A stretch of 39,600 nt of DNA from Brachionus koreanus (taxonomy: Eukaryota > Rotifera > Eurotatoria > Ploima > Brachionidae), in the NCBI GenBank assembly GCA_016987375.1, contig PJRA01000112.1, positions 82,626 to 122,225 of the forward strand, read 5' to 3'. This document shows, one piece after another, positions 1 to 9,489 of this stretch. Below the pieces are notes generated by a model. That model was not told the DNA's origin and ran no database searches. It worked only from the letters and a program-made list of their open reading frames with translations. Position numbers and translations under genes: made by a program. The number at the start of each line of letters is the position of its first letter. The stretch's first letter is position 1.

Positions 1-1430
1 GCTGAGTGATCTGTAATGACTGTGAATTTGATTCCATATAGATATTTTCTGAATTGTGTAATACCAGAGATAACTGCCAAACACTCCTTTTCTGAAATAC
101 CATACTTAATTTCCGTTTTTTAGAGTGTTCGTGACGCACAAGCAACTATGTATTCAACTCCATTTTTGTCTATTTGTGTTAAGATAGCTCCAAGAGCGTA
201 TCCCGAAGCATCAACATAAAGTTTATACCTTGAATTCGGATTTTGTATTCTTAATATTGGATAAGAAGAACATTTCTTTTTAAGTAATATAAAAGCTTCC
301 ACACATTCCCTACTCCATTCGAAAACCGAATCTTTTGCACACAAAGCAGAAAGTGGTTGAGCTATTTTAGAATAATCCCTAATAAATCGGCGATAAAAGT
401 TAGGGAGTCCAAGAAAACTTTGAAGTTCTTTTAAATTATTTGGACGTGCTCTGTTTACAATTGCTTTGATTTTATCGGGATCCATCTTCACTTGATTATG
501 AGACACAATATGACCAAGTACCTTGATTTCATTCGCAAACCAACTACATTTTGATGGGTTAATTTTTAAATTAACTTCTTTTAATTTTTTAATAACTTGT
601 CTAATGTGCGATATGTGTTCATGAAAGGATTTTGAATGAATAGTAATATCATCCATATACACCTCAACAAAAGGCAGGTCACCCAGAATCATTTGCATTA
701 TTCTACAGAAGTCTGTTGGTGCATTTTTAAGTCCAAAAGGAAGTCTAAGAAATTCATAATGTCCATCTGGAGTGGAAAAAGCAGTTTTTTGAACTGAATT
801 ATCGTCCATTTTTACTTGCCAGTATCCTGACTTTAGATCAAGTGCAGTTAACCATTTTGAATCTCTCATTCTATCAATGACATCGGTAATATTAGGCAGT
901 GGCCATCTTCCAATACATCCATTCAGTTTAAGTATTTTCGTTTAGCTTTCTATAATCAATACAGATTCGTTTGCTTCCATCTTTTTTTGGAACTACAATT
1001 ACTGGAGATGACCATGCTTATTTTGATGGACGAATAATTTTTCCATCAATCATTTTATTGATTTCAGTTTTTAGGAACTGACGGTCAGATTCTGACATTC
1101 TATAAGGACGTTTAAAAATAGGAGCAATATATTCATCTATCAATCTGATCGAATGTTTATATACCTCGCAGCTGCCTAAGTCTTCTATTGAACTAGCAAA
1201 TAAACATTTTGCTTCATTTAATATATTATCAAAAGCTTTTTGTTGATTATATGATAATGCACTTGACGGATTTATTATAGATAATTTGTTTTCCCAAAAA
1301 TACTCATCGGATGTTTCTGGAATTATATTGGCGAGAAAAACATCAAATATATTATCATCTTCATTATTTTTTGTGTCTTCTAACTTAAAAACCGAATTTG
1401 GAAATTTTCTAAATCCCCTGGGATGGAAAA
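1..1430 (-). pseudogene. Gypsy reverse transcriptase and RNase H relic
   Basis: From 1430 downward the frame shows the pre-RT linker, then WSSPVIVVPKKDGSKR and IDYRKLN, the first RT blocks. It continues with LDLKSGYWQV (domain A Asp), LPFGLKNAP, the catalytic YMDD at 648-659 and FLGLPNFYRRFI of the thumb. RNase H begins with KLYVDASGYALGA (about 190-235) and continues to ITDHSA at the window edge. Damage: a stop at 1018-1020 just before the WSSP block, a frame change near 925-940, and a stop at 120-122 in RNase H. KNAPTDF replaces the usual NAPADF or NAPATF. Family identity is certain; activity is excluded by the stops. Confidence 0.93.
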
Positions 1431-1833
1431 ATCCCTGAGTTTGTTTTCCGAAACCAATCAAGTCCCAATAAAACATCGTGATCTTCATGATCGAAGACTA
1501 TAAATTCAATTAGACAAGTACTGCTTCCTAACTTTATTTCAATTGGTTTAGTTATACCAGAAGCATGAGTAACTATGCCTGTTGCAGTTTTTATTTTGTT
1601 ATTACTTTTTATAATTTCTATATTAAATTGAACTGCAGTCATATGGTTCATAATAGAATGGGTAGCCCCGCAATCTAATCCTATTTTCATTAATCTATCT
1701 CCTACATAACCTGTAGTTGACGGTATGCGATTAATAGAATTTGAAAAAGTATTTGAAATGGAAGAAACCATATAAATCCTATCCTGGGAATCAGAGGCAA
1801 CTTTTAAGGAATTTATTTTATTTAATATTACCC
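1409..1833 (-). pseudogene. Gypsy retropepsin (aspartic protease) relic
   Basis: The catalytic motif reads LDCGATHSIM, encoded around 1650-1685; DCGA is a common variant of the D-S/T-G-A active site in Gypsy proteases. About 60 residues later DVLLGLDWF matches the conserved C-terminal flap and GLDW region of the family. The frame runs straight on from the zinc-knuckle region, as expected for a gag-pol fusion. It ends at a stop at 1409-1411, while the pol frame continues in another phase that overlaps up to 1488. This indicates a small indel near the protease C-terminus. Confidence 0.85.
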
Positions 1834-3428
1834 TGCATTTATTAGCATAATGTCCTTTTTTTAACATCTTAGACATGTAATATTATTAGAGCTTTTTTGA
1901 TTTGAATGCTTGTTAGTGAAACTTCTCGGTTTCCTAAAATCTTGCTTAGCATCTTTTTTATAGTTGAATTTACTATTTTGTTTTTTTTGATTAGTTTTTA
2001 CAAATTTAACTTAAGAAATACAGCTAACCGCTGATTCTAATTGAATTGCAAGAGGGATTGCTTCCGACAACTTGACGATTTTTCTACAAATTATTTCTCT
2101 TTTGGTGCCTTCCTTTAAACCCTCTCTAAAATAAAACATTTTTTCCTCTTCAGACATGCTTAATTTATTTGTTAAAGTTAGAAATTGGTTAACAAAGTGT
2201 TCAATATTTAATTCTTTATTTTTTAAATAAGATAGTTCGCTTCTTATTATATGTTCTTTATCTAAGTGGCTAAAGGTATTCTTTAGCTCTTTTTCAAATT
2301 CGAACCAGTTACTATTTGATTCAATGTGTCTTTTTAATATTAATAGCGGTAAATGAGAAACAAAATTAACTACTGCATTTAGCCTATCTTCATCAGTAAT
2401 TTTTGCTGTAATAAATCCTTGCTTAACCATAAAAAGATTGTCTTCTATATCTTCTTTATTACTACCAGAAAATTTTGGTGTACTTACATGCAAATGTTTA
2501 GTTTTATTTTCCATATTTTGGCTGAGTAAGAACTTGTAAATTGGATCAATCGACGAAGCAGACGTACTATTATGCATACCAATCGTTTGATCCGATAAAT
2601 TTTGTTCTTTTTCGGGTATGTTTCTACATATATTTGTTAAAAAATCGAGTAGTTTTGGTGTTTTCTGTTGATAATTGAAATCGAAATTGAAAGGCTTAGA
2701 ATGGGAGATTGGTGTTTTTTGAACATCATCCTCGTTTATAAGAACTGATTGATACGATTTTAGATTACGATTAATATCTGAATCGATATCCTTTAAATTA
2801 TCTGTTTGTGATTAAATCAATCTTGTATCATCATCTGCGAAATTATTGAACGATTAATCATGTTCGAATAGTCTAACTTGTAATAGTCTCTATTCATTAC
2901 TAAATTTTTATCGTTTTCATCACTATTGTCGAAACTTGTATTGCTTAAGGGATTGTTTTTGAATTGAACAACTTTCTTTTTACTCATATTCTCAAGATCA
3001 AAAATTTGTTTTCCATTTTGGTTTAACAGAAAATTTAACTCGGAAATTTGTTTATCCTCTTCGATATTAACTTCCGTTAAGTTTTCAATTTTTAATAAAA
3101 GTTCCTGGTTTGACATTTGAAATTTCTCAATTTCTAAAGATGCGTCTTCTTTTGGGCAATCGAGGTCAGTCGAGTCGAGTTTAATTTGCTTTATTAGGTT
3201 AACTTTGCTTTCAAAACTATTAATGCATTCCCTGCATTTTATTTCTCTGATATCAGTGGAATCGTTGCTAACCGCAATGTCCTTTAATTCCGCTACAGTA
3301 ACCCTGTATGCTGCAATTACTTTATCCAAGGAGTATGCTAAGGCTTTAGCTTTAAAAATATTTAGAGCTTTAATCTTATTCCACTTCTTTGAATCGATAT
3401 CCTCGATTATTGAAGCTATTTCACTCAT
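1834..3428 (-). pseudogene. Gypsy gag relic with coiled coil and CCHC zinc knuckle
   Basis: The likely start is the ATG at 3428 (MSEIASIIED). The first part is hydrophilic and coiled-coil-like, rich in Glu, Lys and Leu. The middle part (about 2577-2014) has the capsid-like pattern of retrotransposon gag, with KFSG and repeated Trp/Phe-Leu spacing. Basic residues then lead into a zinc knuckle at 1834-1875. The frame changes near 2805-2817, and stops occur at 2011-2013 and 1861-1863. The second stop falls between the second Cys and the His of an otherwise exact CX2CX4HX4C spacing. In living elements gag packages the RNA; this copy is broken. Confidence 0.85.
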
Positions 3429-3526
3429 TTTACAAACTGACAATTAGTACCAATAAAAAAATTCTCAATTCGATTTTATTCTATCTTCACTCTCTAAATT
3501 ATCGTATTTATCGCTGCTACCATATA

Positions 3527-3838
3527 TGTTAGGCTACGGAATTGGCCTGATTCCTTAGAGTAACTTCAGAGGAGATAAGTGAAGACAAAGATTGAGATTG
3601 TTTATATAAACGTTTATTTAAAATATTGCTGTAAAATAAGAGAAAATACAAAGTCTCTTCTTCCCTCTTTTAATAAGAATCATAATGCTTATTTATACAC
3701 AGTAATTAGGTCAATAATAATAAAGAAGTTAAATCAAAATAAATTGTGAATTAAATCGGTCATAAAGATTTATGACTCATAAAGATATAATCTAAGAAAA
3801 TTGTAAATAATATAAACGGTTTTTTTCATACCGTAACA
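3527..3838 (-). repeat. 5' long terminal repeat of the Gypsy element
   Basis: On the minus strand the segment starts TGTTACGG at 3838 and ends GCCTAACA at 3527, giving TGTTA...TAACA inverted ends typical of LTRs. It lies just upstream of the gag start. It contains a TATATAAA-like stretch near 3600 and an AATAAA (minus) nearby. Four bases downstream comes TGGTAGCAGCG, a plausible primer-binding site for a tRNA ending CGCTGCTACCA. The second LTR is outside the window, so the boundaries rest on the terminal motif and the domain context. Confidence 0.7.
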
Positions 3839-5145
3839 TACTTCTTGCTCAAATAATTGTCAATGCCGTGAAGACTTGAGTTTATCTTGTCGCACTTATT
3901 CAAATGCATATTCATGTTATTCAAACTTTAAAACTGGCAAAAGATGCTTGTGCAATCCTGTAACTCACTTTTGGGATTGTACTACTTGCGGTATTTTTCT
4001 ATTATTTTAACTATAAATACAATTAATCTCAAAATAATTATTACTAAATTTGAATTATCTTTAATCGTAAAAAGAGAATATTATTTAATAAACCTTTATT
4101 AATATGTTGGTTATTTTAAAAATGCATTGACAATGAAAACATAAAAAAATAAAAACATAGTATCTTTTATAAAATTGAAATGATTTTTAAAAAATTTATT
4201 TTTTAATTTGTTTGTTCTTTTGTTTTTTTAGGTTCTTTCTATGAAAAATCAGCTTAAAGTGTGAGTAACATAGTTCTAATGTAAATTTGAATTTCTCTCG
4301 AAATATTTTTTCATAACAATATTTTTCGAAAAAATTCAAAATTTTAATAAATTTATTCCCTTATGGTTTTGTATAATTTAAATTAAAACTAAAACATATT
4401 TTATTTTTATGGTATTAGTTGCAAAGTACTTTAATTATGCTACCTGCACAATTAGCTGTAATTGCAGAGAAGATTTGGGTCTTGCTTGTCGATCGCATAT
4501 AACAAATAGTTGCGACTCATTTTATTCAGGTACAAGATGTACTTGCGACGATTCAAAATTCTGGGATGGATCAACTTGTGGTACACTTTTGCTCAAAATC
4601 TGAACTTAATCTAAAAATATTTCAAAAGTCACAAAATATGGTCATAATACTGTAGGCTGTTCTAGTAATTGTCAATGTCAAATGAATCTTGAACTAAGAT
4701 GTACTACTAGCTCAAGCCCTTGCTATTCGTTTTCTGGAAATCGTTGTGTTTGCCCATCTAATCGATACTGGACAGGATCTACCTGTGGTAAAATATTTTT
4801 CTTTAAATAGTATTCTACTTCCAAAAAAAAAGATAAAATTGTACAAAAAAAAGAATAGTAAGCTTGAAATCTGAAACAAAGAAAGAGCTAGGGTGTCCAT
4901 GTTTAAAATTTTTCAAAATTTTACTTGAAAAAAAGAGCAAATAAATCAATTACAGTTTGGTTTATTTTATTTTAAAAATATTTTTTTTCCAAAAAATGTT
5001 CTATCTTGGAGGTAGAACTATGCTGTTTTTAAGAAATTTTAATTGATAATTTTGAAAAGCTCCCAAAAAAAGCTTATCTAGTTCTTGTTCCTCAAATTGT
5101 GAGTGTGCAAGCGGCAATTGTCACAGCATTTCTGGATGCACTTGA
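3839..5145 (+). pseudogene. Cysteine-rich module gene, 3' exons; 5' side cut by the Gypsy insertion
   Basis: Four exons can be joined: 3839-3990, 4419-4580, 4629-4787 and 5060-5145 (stop TGA 5143-5145). Each intron has GT...AG ends and falls after the first base of a Gly, Val or Ala codon (phase 1). Each of the first three exons encodes one module with the pattern C-x3-C-x-C-x7-C-x6-8-C-x7-9-C-x-C followed by W-x-GSTCG. The last exon holds a half module and the stop. The pattern resembles secreted EGF- or EB-like modules, but I cannot name the family. The first exon lacks its acceptor and about six residues, because the LTR end abuts it at 3838/3839. Module 1 has DCTTC where the others have GSTC, adding a cysteine. 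Expression of this 3' part is unknown. Confidence 0.7.
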
Positions 5146-6360
5146 TTTGAAAAATAAATAAATCAGAACAAATATTTTAAATTAAATTAAATATTTTAAA
5201 ATTTTTGGGAGGTATTTTTTATATCATAAAAATTATTATAGTTTCATTAAAAAATAAAAAATATATATATATCAATTTAAAAAAAATCATAATAAAAATA
5301 CACGAAAATTGAGATTAATTAAGTAGGGTTTTTTTATCAAAAATCTTTTTTAAAACCAAATAAAAAAGTTATTCAAAATCATTAAAAATAAACAATATTA
5401 AAAAAAAACTTTTTTTTTCCAACTTTTTCAATTAATTTTTCATCTTGGAAAGTCTAAAAGTAAAATAATCTACCTTTTCCACTAATTTTTTTGTTCGATT
5501 GTGGGATTTCTGTAAACTTTCTTCTTCACAGGGCCATACATAATCTTTAAAAGGACTGCATTTGATTCGGAGGATATAAATGTAAAACATTTGAAAATTT
5601 TTAATTAAAAATTTCAATTTTTGAAGCAAAAATTTTTGAATCATTCCTACACAGAGCAATTGAATAAAGCATGTTTTGATTGTAACATAAAAATCCAGTA
5701 CAACTAAATTAAAAAAATGATTGGTTTAATAACAAGTTCAAAAATGAACAATTACACGGACCAACTATACCAAGAATTTAAAAAAATTTATCAAATACAT
5801 CCTTACTTTGTAAATTTTTCTGAAAGCAAAGTTCTTCTTCAAATTTTTTCACCACCCAAATTTTAAAAACCATTAAAACAGCTCTCATAGTTTTCAATTT
5901 TATTTAAATTAATTAGATAAATAGTTGTTACAGAAACATTAATTTCAAATAAATATTTGTGAGGGTACTTGGTGGATCTATAGATATTAGTTGGTTTTAG
6001 ATAACTTTATTTTTTAAAAGCAAGCTTTTATTTATATTTCGAAGTCTAATTAAAATTCTAAAACAATTTTAATAAATTAATAACAAATGTTTAAAACACT
6101 AAGAAAAGCAACTAATTAAAAACATTAAAGAATACTATGGAATCACTATATCATCCCAATGTGCTACGTGTCATTCCACATATTTCCCTAAATTTAATTT
6201 TTTTCATTTTTTAACATGTAAAAAAATTGCTTATTAAAACTTGTTTGATAATGGCTTCCCAAATAACGACATGGTATTTATATACATTCAAACTCTTCAT
6301 AAAAAAAACCGCATGTAAAGCAGTATTTTTATAATAAAATTTTCAATAACCATATTTTTT
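5146..6360 (+). other. AT-rich intergenic stretch
   Basis: No convincing gene is seen. The stretch has poly-A/T runs and a 75-codon minus-strand frame (5432-5659) with no recognisable motif. It also has one copy of TTTCACCACCCAAAT (5848-5862) that recurs inverted at 8708-8722 on the far side of the MULE element. Confidence 0.6.
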
Positions 6361-6462
6361 AGAAGAATACTGACATGTCATTATTGTCAAACACTGAAAA
6401 ATAAGAAAATGACATTTTTGGACCATTTTCGACGATTGCGACATGGCGTTATTTCATTTTAA

Positions 6463-6640
6463 AAACGGGTTGTAATTAATTGTGCTCTTAAATATCTTAA
6501 ATGTGCTCTATAATTATGCGTGATCTAAAATTACTAAAAGTGTACACTTAATGTTATTAAATGTGCTCTTAAAGAAATTATTATATGGGCAAAAAAAAAA
6601 GAAAAGTGCTCTAAAACAACGAAAATGTGTTCTTAAAATG
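6463..6640 (+). repeat. Left inverted end with subterminal TGTGCTCTTAAA repeats
   Basis: Starting from AAACGGGT (6463-6470), the motif TGTGCTCT(T)A recurs at about 6481, 6502, 6562, 6605 and (as TGTTCTTAA) 6624. The reverse-complement motif clusters at the other end. Arrays of short subterminal repeats are typical transposase-binding regions of DNA transposons; that role is inferred here. Confidence 0.65.
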
Positions 6641-6941
6641 GCAGAAAGAAAATAATTTACATTTTTAGATTTTTTGTGCAATATTTAGGAAATTTTCTAA
6701 TTTTATTTTTGTTTACCAAATAATTTAAGAGAGTTTTTTTAATTTTCTGAAAAATTGCATAAAAAATCTAAAAATATGAAAATGAAAAAATGTAAAATTA
6801 TTTTCATCTTGCCCTAAAAATATTAATTTAAGAAACAAAAGTATTATTCTATTTAAATTATATATTATTAATTTTTAATAGACATTACAATCACAATTTT
6901 ATAAAAAAAATGTAATTTAAAAGATAAAATAAAGTAAAAAT

Positions 6942-7689
6942 CTATTGATTTGATTTTGGTTTTCGACCACGTTTCATTGGCAGTGGTCGTTGTTCAACTT
7001 CTTCTTCTTCATTTTTTTCAGCTTTAGTTGCTGCTAAAACTTGTTTTGGTTTTCGACCTCGTTTTTTCGGCGTTGGTTGCTCTTCTTCTTCATCATCTTC
7101 TTCAAAATCGTTTTCTTTCGGTGCTGTTGCTGCTGACGTTGTAGGCTGATGCTCAAGCGCTTTTCCTTGCAAGTGTAGGACGACCTTTTTTTCGTTTTTC
7201 TCCAGGAGGTACATTTTTTGCTTCATTCCGAATTGTCAATAATTTGAAACGCGCTGCTATTCCAATAAAATGTTTGCAAATGTAGTTCTTTTGAAAAGAT
7301 GGACAAGAACATTTTGCCAACCTTTTCCAGTTTGTTGCGTTGATATTTTCGGGAAATGACGCTTCCCATGTAGAAAAGAATATTGAATGATATTCTTCAA
7401 ACGATTTAAGTTTTAAAGTCTTGAATGCGTCACAATATTGTTTGGTTGAAGCCAAATTAACTTAATTTGCTGCTTTTTTGCTTGCGAAATAAAAATATTT
7501 CTTACCTTGTGACTCTCTTTCTATTATTTTCCTCTCTTTCAACCAATTGTAAGCGTTTGTGTATTCTTTTGTGCCGATTGATGGATTTGTTGCAAAAATC
7601 TTTGGATTATTGTTTGATAGCGGATCTCGCTCAATTGACCATTTACGAACTAAATCAATGGAGGTTTCTTTAAATGGTGCCATTTGCAT
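6942..7689 (-). pseudogene. MULE C-terminal SWIM finger and AT-hook fragment
   Basis: From 7689 the frame runs through a linker rich in charged residues to an in-frame TAA at 7462-7464. It continues in the same frame to the SWIM motif CSCPSF...ICKHFIGIA (CxC-x9-CxH) near 7260-7320, then KRKKGRPT. Near 7153-7170 it shifts frame within an A-rich stretch. The shifted frame carries an acidic run and two AT-hooks, KKRGRKPK and MKRGRKPK, ending at 6942. SWIM and AT-hook segments are established parts of FLYWCH-MULE proteins. One stop plus one frameshift means no intact product. Confidence 0.78.
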
Positions 7690-7735
7690 TCTTTCTCTGA
7701 AGGTTGCTTCTTTGGCCTAATTGTTTCTTAATTGC

Positions 7736-7984
7736 TTATTTTGTTAACTTGTTTATTCCTTGTTTAGTTTGATCGGTTGATATATCTTTATGTGTATGAT
7801 CTGTCGTTGTTTCGTAACGTATAATGTTCATATTATTGCTGTTGTATTGAAGATGCATGACTTTTTCGCATTGTGGTCCTCTTTTTTTCACAAGATTGCA
7901 ACGATAAAATACTTTTCGACCTGCATTCGATTGGTAACTTTTATCTAAAGAGCAAAATTTATTTAATTTTAAGCATATGCACAT
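7736..7984 (-). pseudogene. FLYWCH zinc-finger fragment of MULE transposase
   Basis: The 82-residue frame has the FLYWCH pattern: an aromatic strand, then FYRCNLVKKRGPQC (first Cys pair), then DHTHK (His-x-His) about 30 residues later. FLYWCH fingers sit at the N-terminus of many animal MULE transposases and bind DNA. The frame starts at an ATG at 7984 close to the right inverted end and stops at 7736. The downstream catalytic domain is absent. The alternative, a host FLYWCH gene, is unlikely given the inverted ends and the SWIM segment next to it. Confidence 0.7.
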
Positions 7985-8029
7985 TTTAATTTTAAGTGTC
8001 TAAATAAGTATAATATGTGTTCAATTAAT

Positions 8030-8373
8030 ACTTTTTAGAGCACACGTTGAATAATATCTCAATTAATTATTTTAAGAGTTAATTATTATTAATTATTAAT
8101 TTAAGAGCACAAATAAGAAATTTAAGGTAACACATTCAGTTTATTCAGAAATTTAAACATATGTATCCTGTTACTCTCTATTTAATTTACCTATTTTTTT
8201 TTCTTTTTAAATCATATTTACTATATTTTATTTTTATTATTTTAAATTTACTTTATTTTTTATTTTTTATTTTTTATTTTTTTTTTTAATCTGAAGGAGC
8301 ATTAGCTCGGTACAGAAAACAAATAAATAAATAAAATAAATTTATTTAGGAGCACAAATAATAATACCCGTTT
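8030..8373 (-). repeat. Right inverted end with TTAAGAGCACA repeats
   Basis: TTTAGAGCACA (about 8034), TTTAAGAGT (about 8083), TTTAAGAGCACAAAT (about 8101) and TTTAGGAGCACAAAT (about 8346) precede ACCCGTTT at 8366-8373. All are the reverse complement of the motifs at the left end. Confidence 0.65.
8297..8340 (+). repeat. Short dispersed repeat ending in an AAATAAATA tail
   Basis: GAGCATTAGCTCGGTACAG followed by AAAACAAATAAATAAATAAA is closely matched at 9627-9652 (AAGCTCTAGCTTGGTACAG then a poly-A run). A fixed short sequence followed by an A-rich tail is what the 3' end of a SINE or LINE copy looks like; I cannot identify a 5' part. Confidence 0.4.
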
Positions 8374-8884
8374 AAAAACCAGTGTTCGATAAAGAAACGA
8401 CATGTCTTTATTGTACATTATGGCATACAGTGACATGTCTTAAAAATCGAACAAATACGTTAAATTCATTGACTACTAGTGAAAGCAAAAGTTAAAATAC
8501 TTTTAGATTTTAATAAAAAAGTATTCATGGTTGGAGAATTTCATGTGATTATTCGAGAAAGTTAAAGTGTATTTCTCATGCTGATGGATCGCCATGTTCA
8601 GTCAGTGTCGTCAAATCTTAGATCTTTAAAATTGAGACAATGAAAACACTTAAACTTGTTACAAAGATTATTCTCCTAATAAAACTTGTGCTTTTGCAAA
8701 CACGCTTTATTTGGGTGGTGAAATATGTTAGAATGTCAAACTTTAGGTCAAACGGGTTTTATTATTTTTATAAATAGAAAGCATTATTTAATATCAATTG
8801 CATGATGAACAACCATGAATAAAATTTTAAAATTTAAAAAAATTAGATTAAATCTCATAACATAACAAATATATTTGTATCTGG
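8374..8884 (+). other. Flank of MULE element, no gene seen
   Basis: Contains GACATGTC at about 8399 and 8432, matching copies left of the MULE element, and the inverted partner of TTTCACCACCCAAAT at 8708-8722. No coding frame of note. Confidence 0.5.
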
Positions 8885-8889
8885 AAAAA
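8885..8889 (-). terminator. Pol III terminator of tRNA-Lys
   Basis: A run of five T on the minus strand begins two bases after the discriminator base, the usual Pol III stop. Confidence 0.8.
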
Positions 8890-8891
8890 TT

Positions 8892-8964
8892 CGCCCGATA
8901 AGGGGCTCGAACCCTTGGCCTTGAGATTAAAAGTCTCACGCTCTACCGACTGAGCTAACCGGGC
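8892..8964 (-). tRNA. tRNA-Lys (anticodon TTT)
   Basis: The 73-nt minus-strand sequence starts GCCCGGT and ends ATCGGGCG, giving a 7-bp acceptor stem with one G-U pair and discriminator G. The anticodon stem TGAGA/TCTCA frames the loop CTTTTAA, anticodon TTT. TAGCTCAGTCGG (A box) and GGTTCGAGCCC (B box) are good internal Pol III promoters. There is no intron. It is identical over its whole length to the plus-strand gene at 11455-11527. Confidence 0.97.
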
Positions 8965-9315
8965 CTACACTAAAGACAAATAAAACATGTTATTTATTTT
9001 TATTTAAAGAAATTATCTTCTAAAATAAAAAAATTCAAAAAAATATTAATTTATTTTTAATTTAGTTTTTGTTTTAAAAATATTATCAATTTTTTTAAAA
9101 TAATTTAATAGAGCTTGAATTTTGAGTTGTGAAATCTTGCTAAATTGAATGATGAATCAAATTTAGATTTTTATCTTTTGCTTAAAGTAAAAATTAGTTC
9201 TTGTTTGTTTATGAGCGAGAGACGAGATAAATAAAATGAATAAATAAATAATAATTCAGAATAAAAAAGCATTGAAAATTGATCATTTTATTAATATTCT
9301 TGTCAAAATAAATAG

Positions 9316-9489
9316 ATAAAGCTTAAAAATGATGTACCAAACCGGGATTTTAAATCAACCAACTTAATTGAAGGAGAAAACGAAATTTTGGTTGACAAGT
9401 CATGTTTAGTGGCCTTGTCAAAAAAGGATAAAGAACTTACTGATTTTTATTTTAAATTTTATGGAAATAAAATTCAAAGCCAAAAAAAT
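9316..9489 (+). other. Coding-like 58-codon frame, unrecognised
   Basis: After an AG acceptor-like TAAATAG the frame stays open for 58 codons of mixed, charged composition (for example NLIEGENEILVDKSCLVAL) before TAA. Nearby sequence is much poorer in GC and full of stops. There is no ATG at its start, so it could be a terminal exon of an unseen gene or a relic. No family recognised. Confidence 0.25.

Larger units (their letters stand above)
1..3838 (-). mobile_element. Ty3/Gypsy LTR retrotransposon, decayed, truncated by window edge
   Basis: Read on the minus strand, the domains appear in Gypsy order: 5' LTR (3838-3527), gag with coiled coil and zinc knuckle, retropepsin, reverse transcriptase and the start of RNase H, which runs off the left edge. 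Integrase and the 3' LTR would lie outside the window. In-frame stops are seen at 2011-2013, 1861-1863, 1018-1020 and 120-122. Reading-frame changes are seen near 2805-2817, 1405-1430 and 925-940. The copy therefore cannot make a full polyprotein. The domain order and YMDD-type RT are established family features; the inactivity follows from the lesions seen. Confidence 0.93.
6463..8373 (-). mobile_element. MULE-type DNA transposon, internally deleted
   Basis: The ends are inverted: AAACGGGT then 11 bases then GTGCTC at 6463, mirrored by AAACGGGT then 10 bases then GTGCTC reading in from 8373. Between them, on the minus strand, lie a FLYWCH zinc finger (7736-7984) and a SWIM zinc finger with AT-hooks (6942-7689). 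This is the N- and C-terminal architecture of FLYWCH-MULE transposases. The catalytic DDE domain that should separate them is missing; only about 46 bp lie between the two parts. No clean target-site duplication is visible at these boundaries, so the true ends may lie a little further out, near the GACATGTC repeats. Confidence 0.72.

Noticed and set aside
5432..5659. 75-residue minus-strand ORF
   Set aside because: No recognisable domain, promoter or splice partner.
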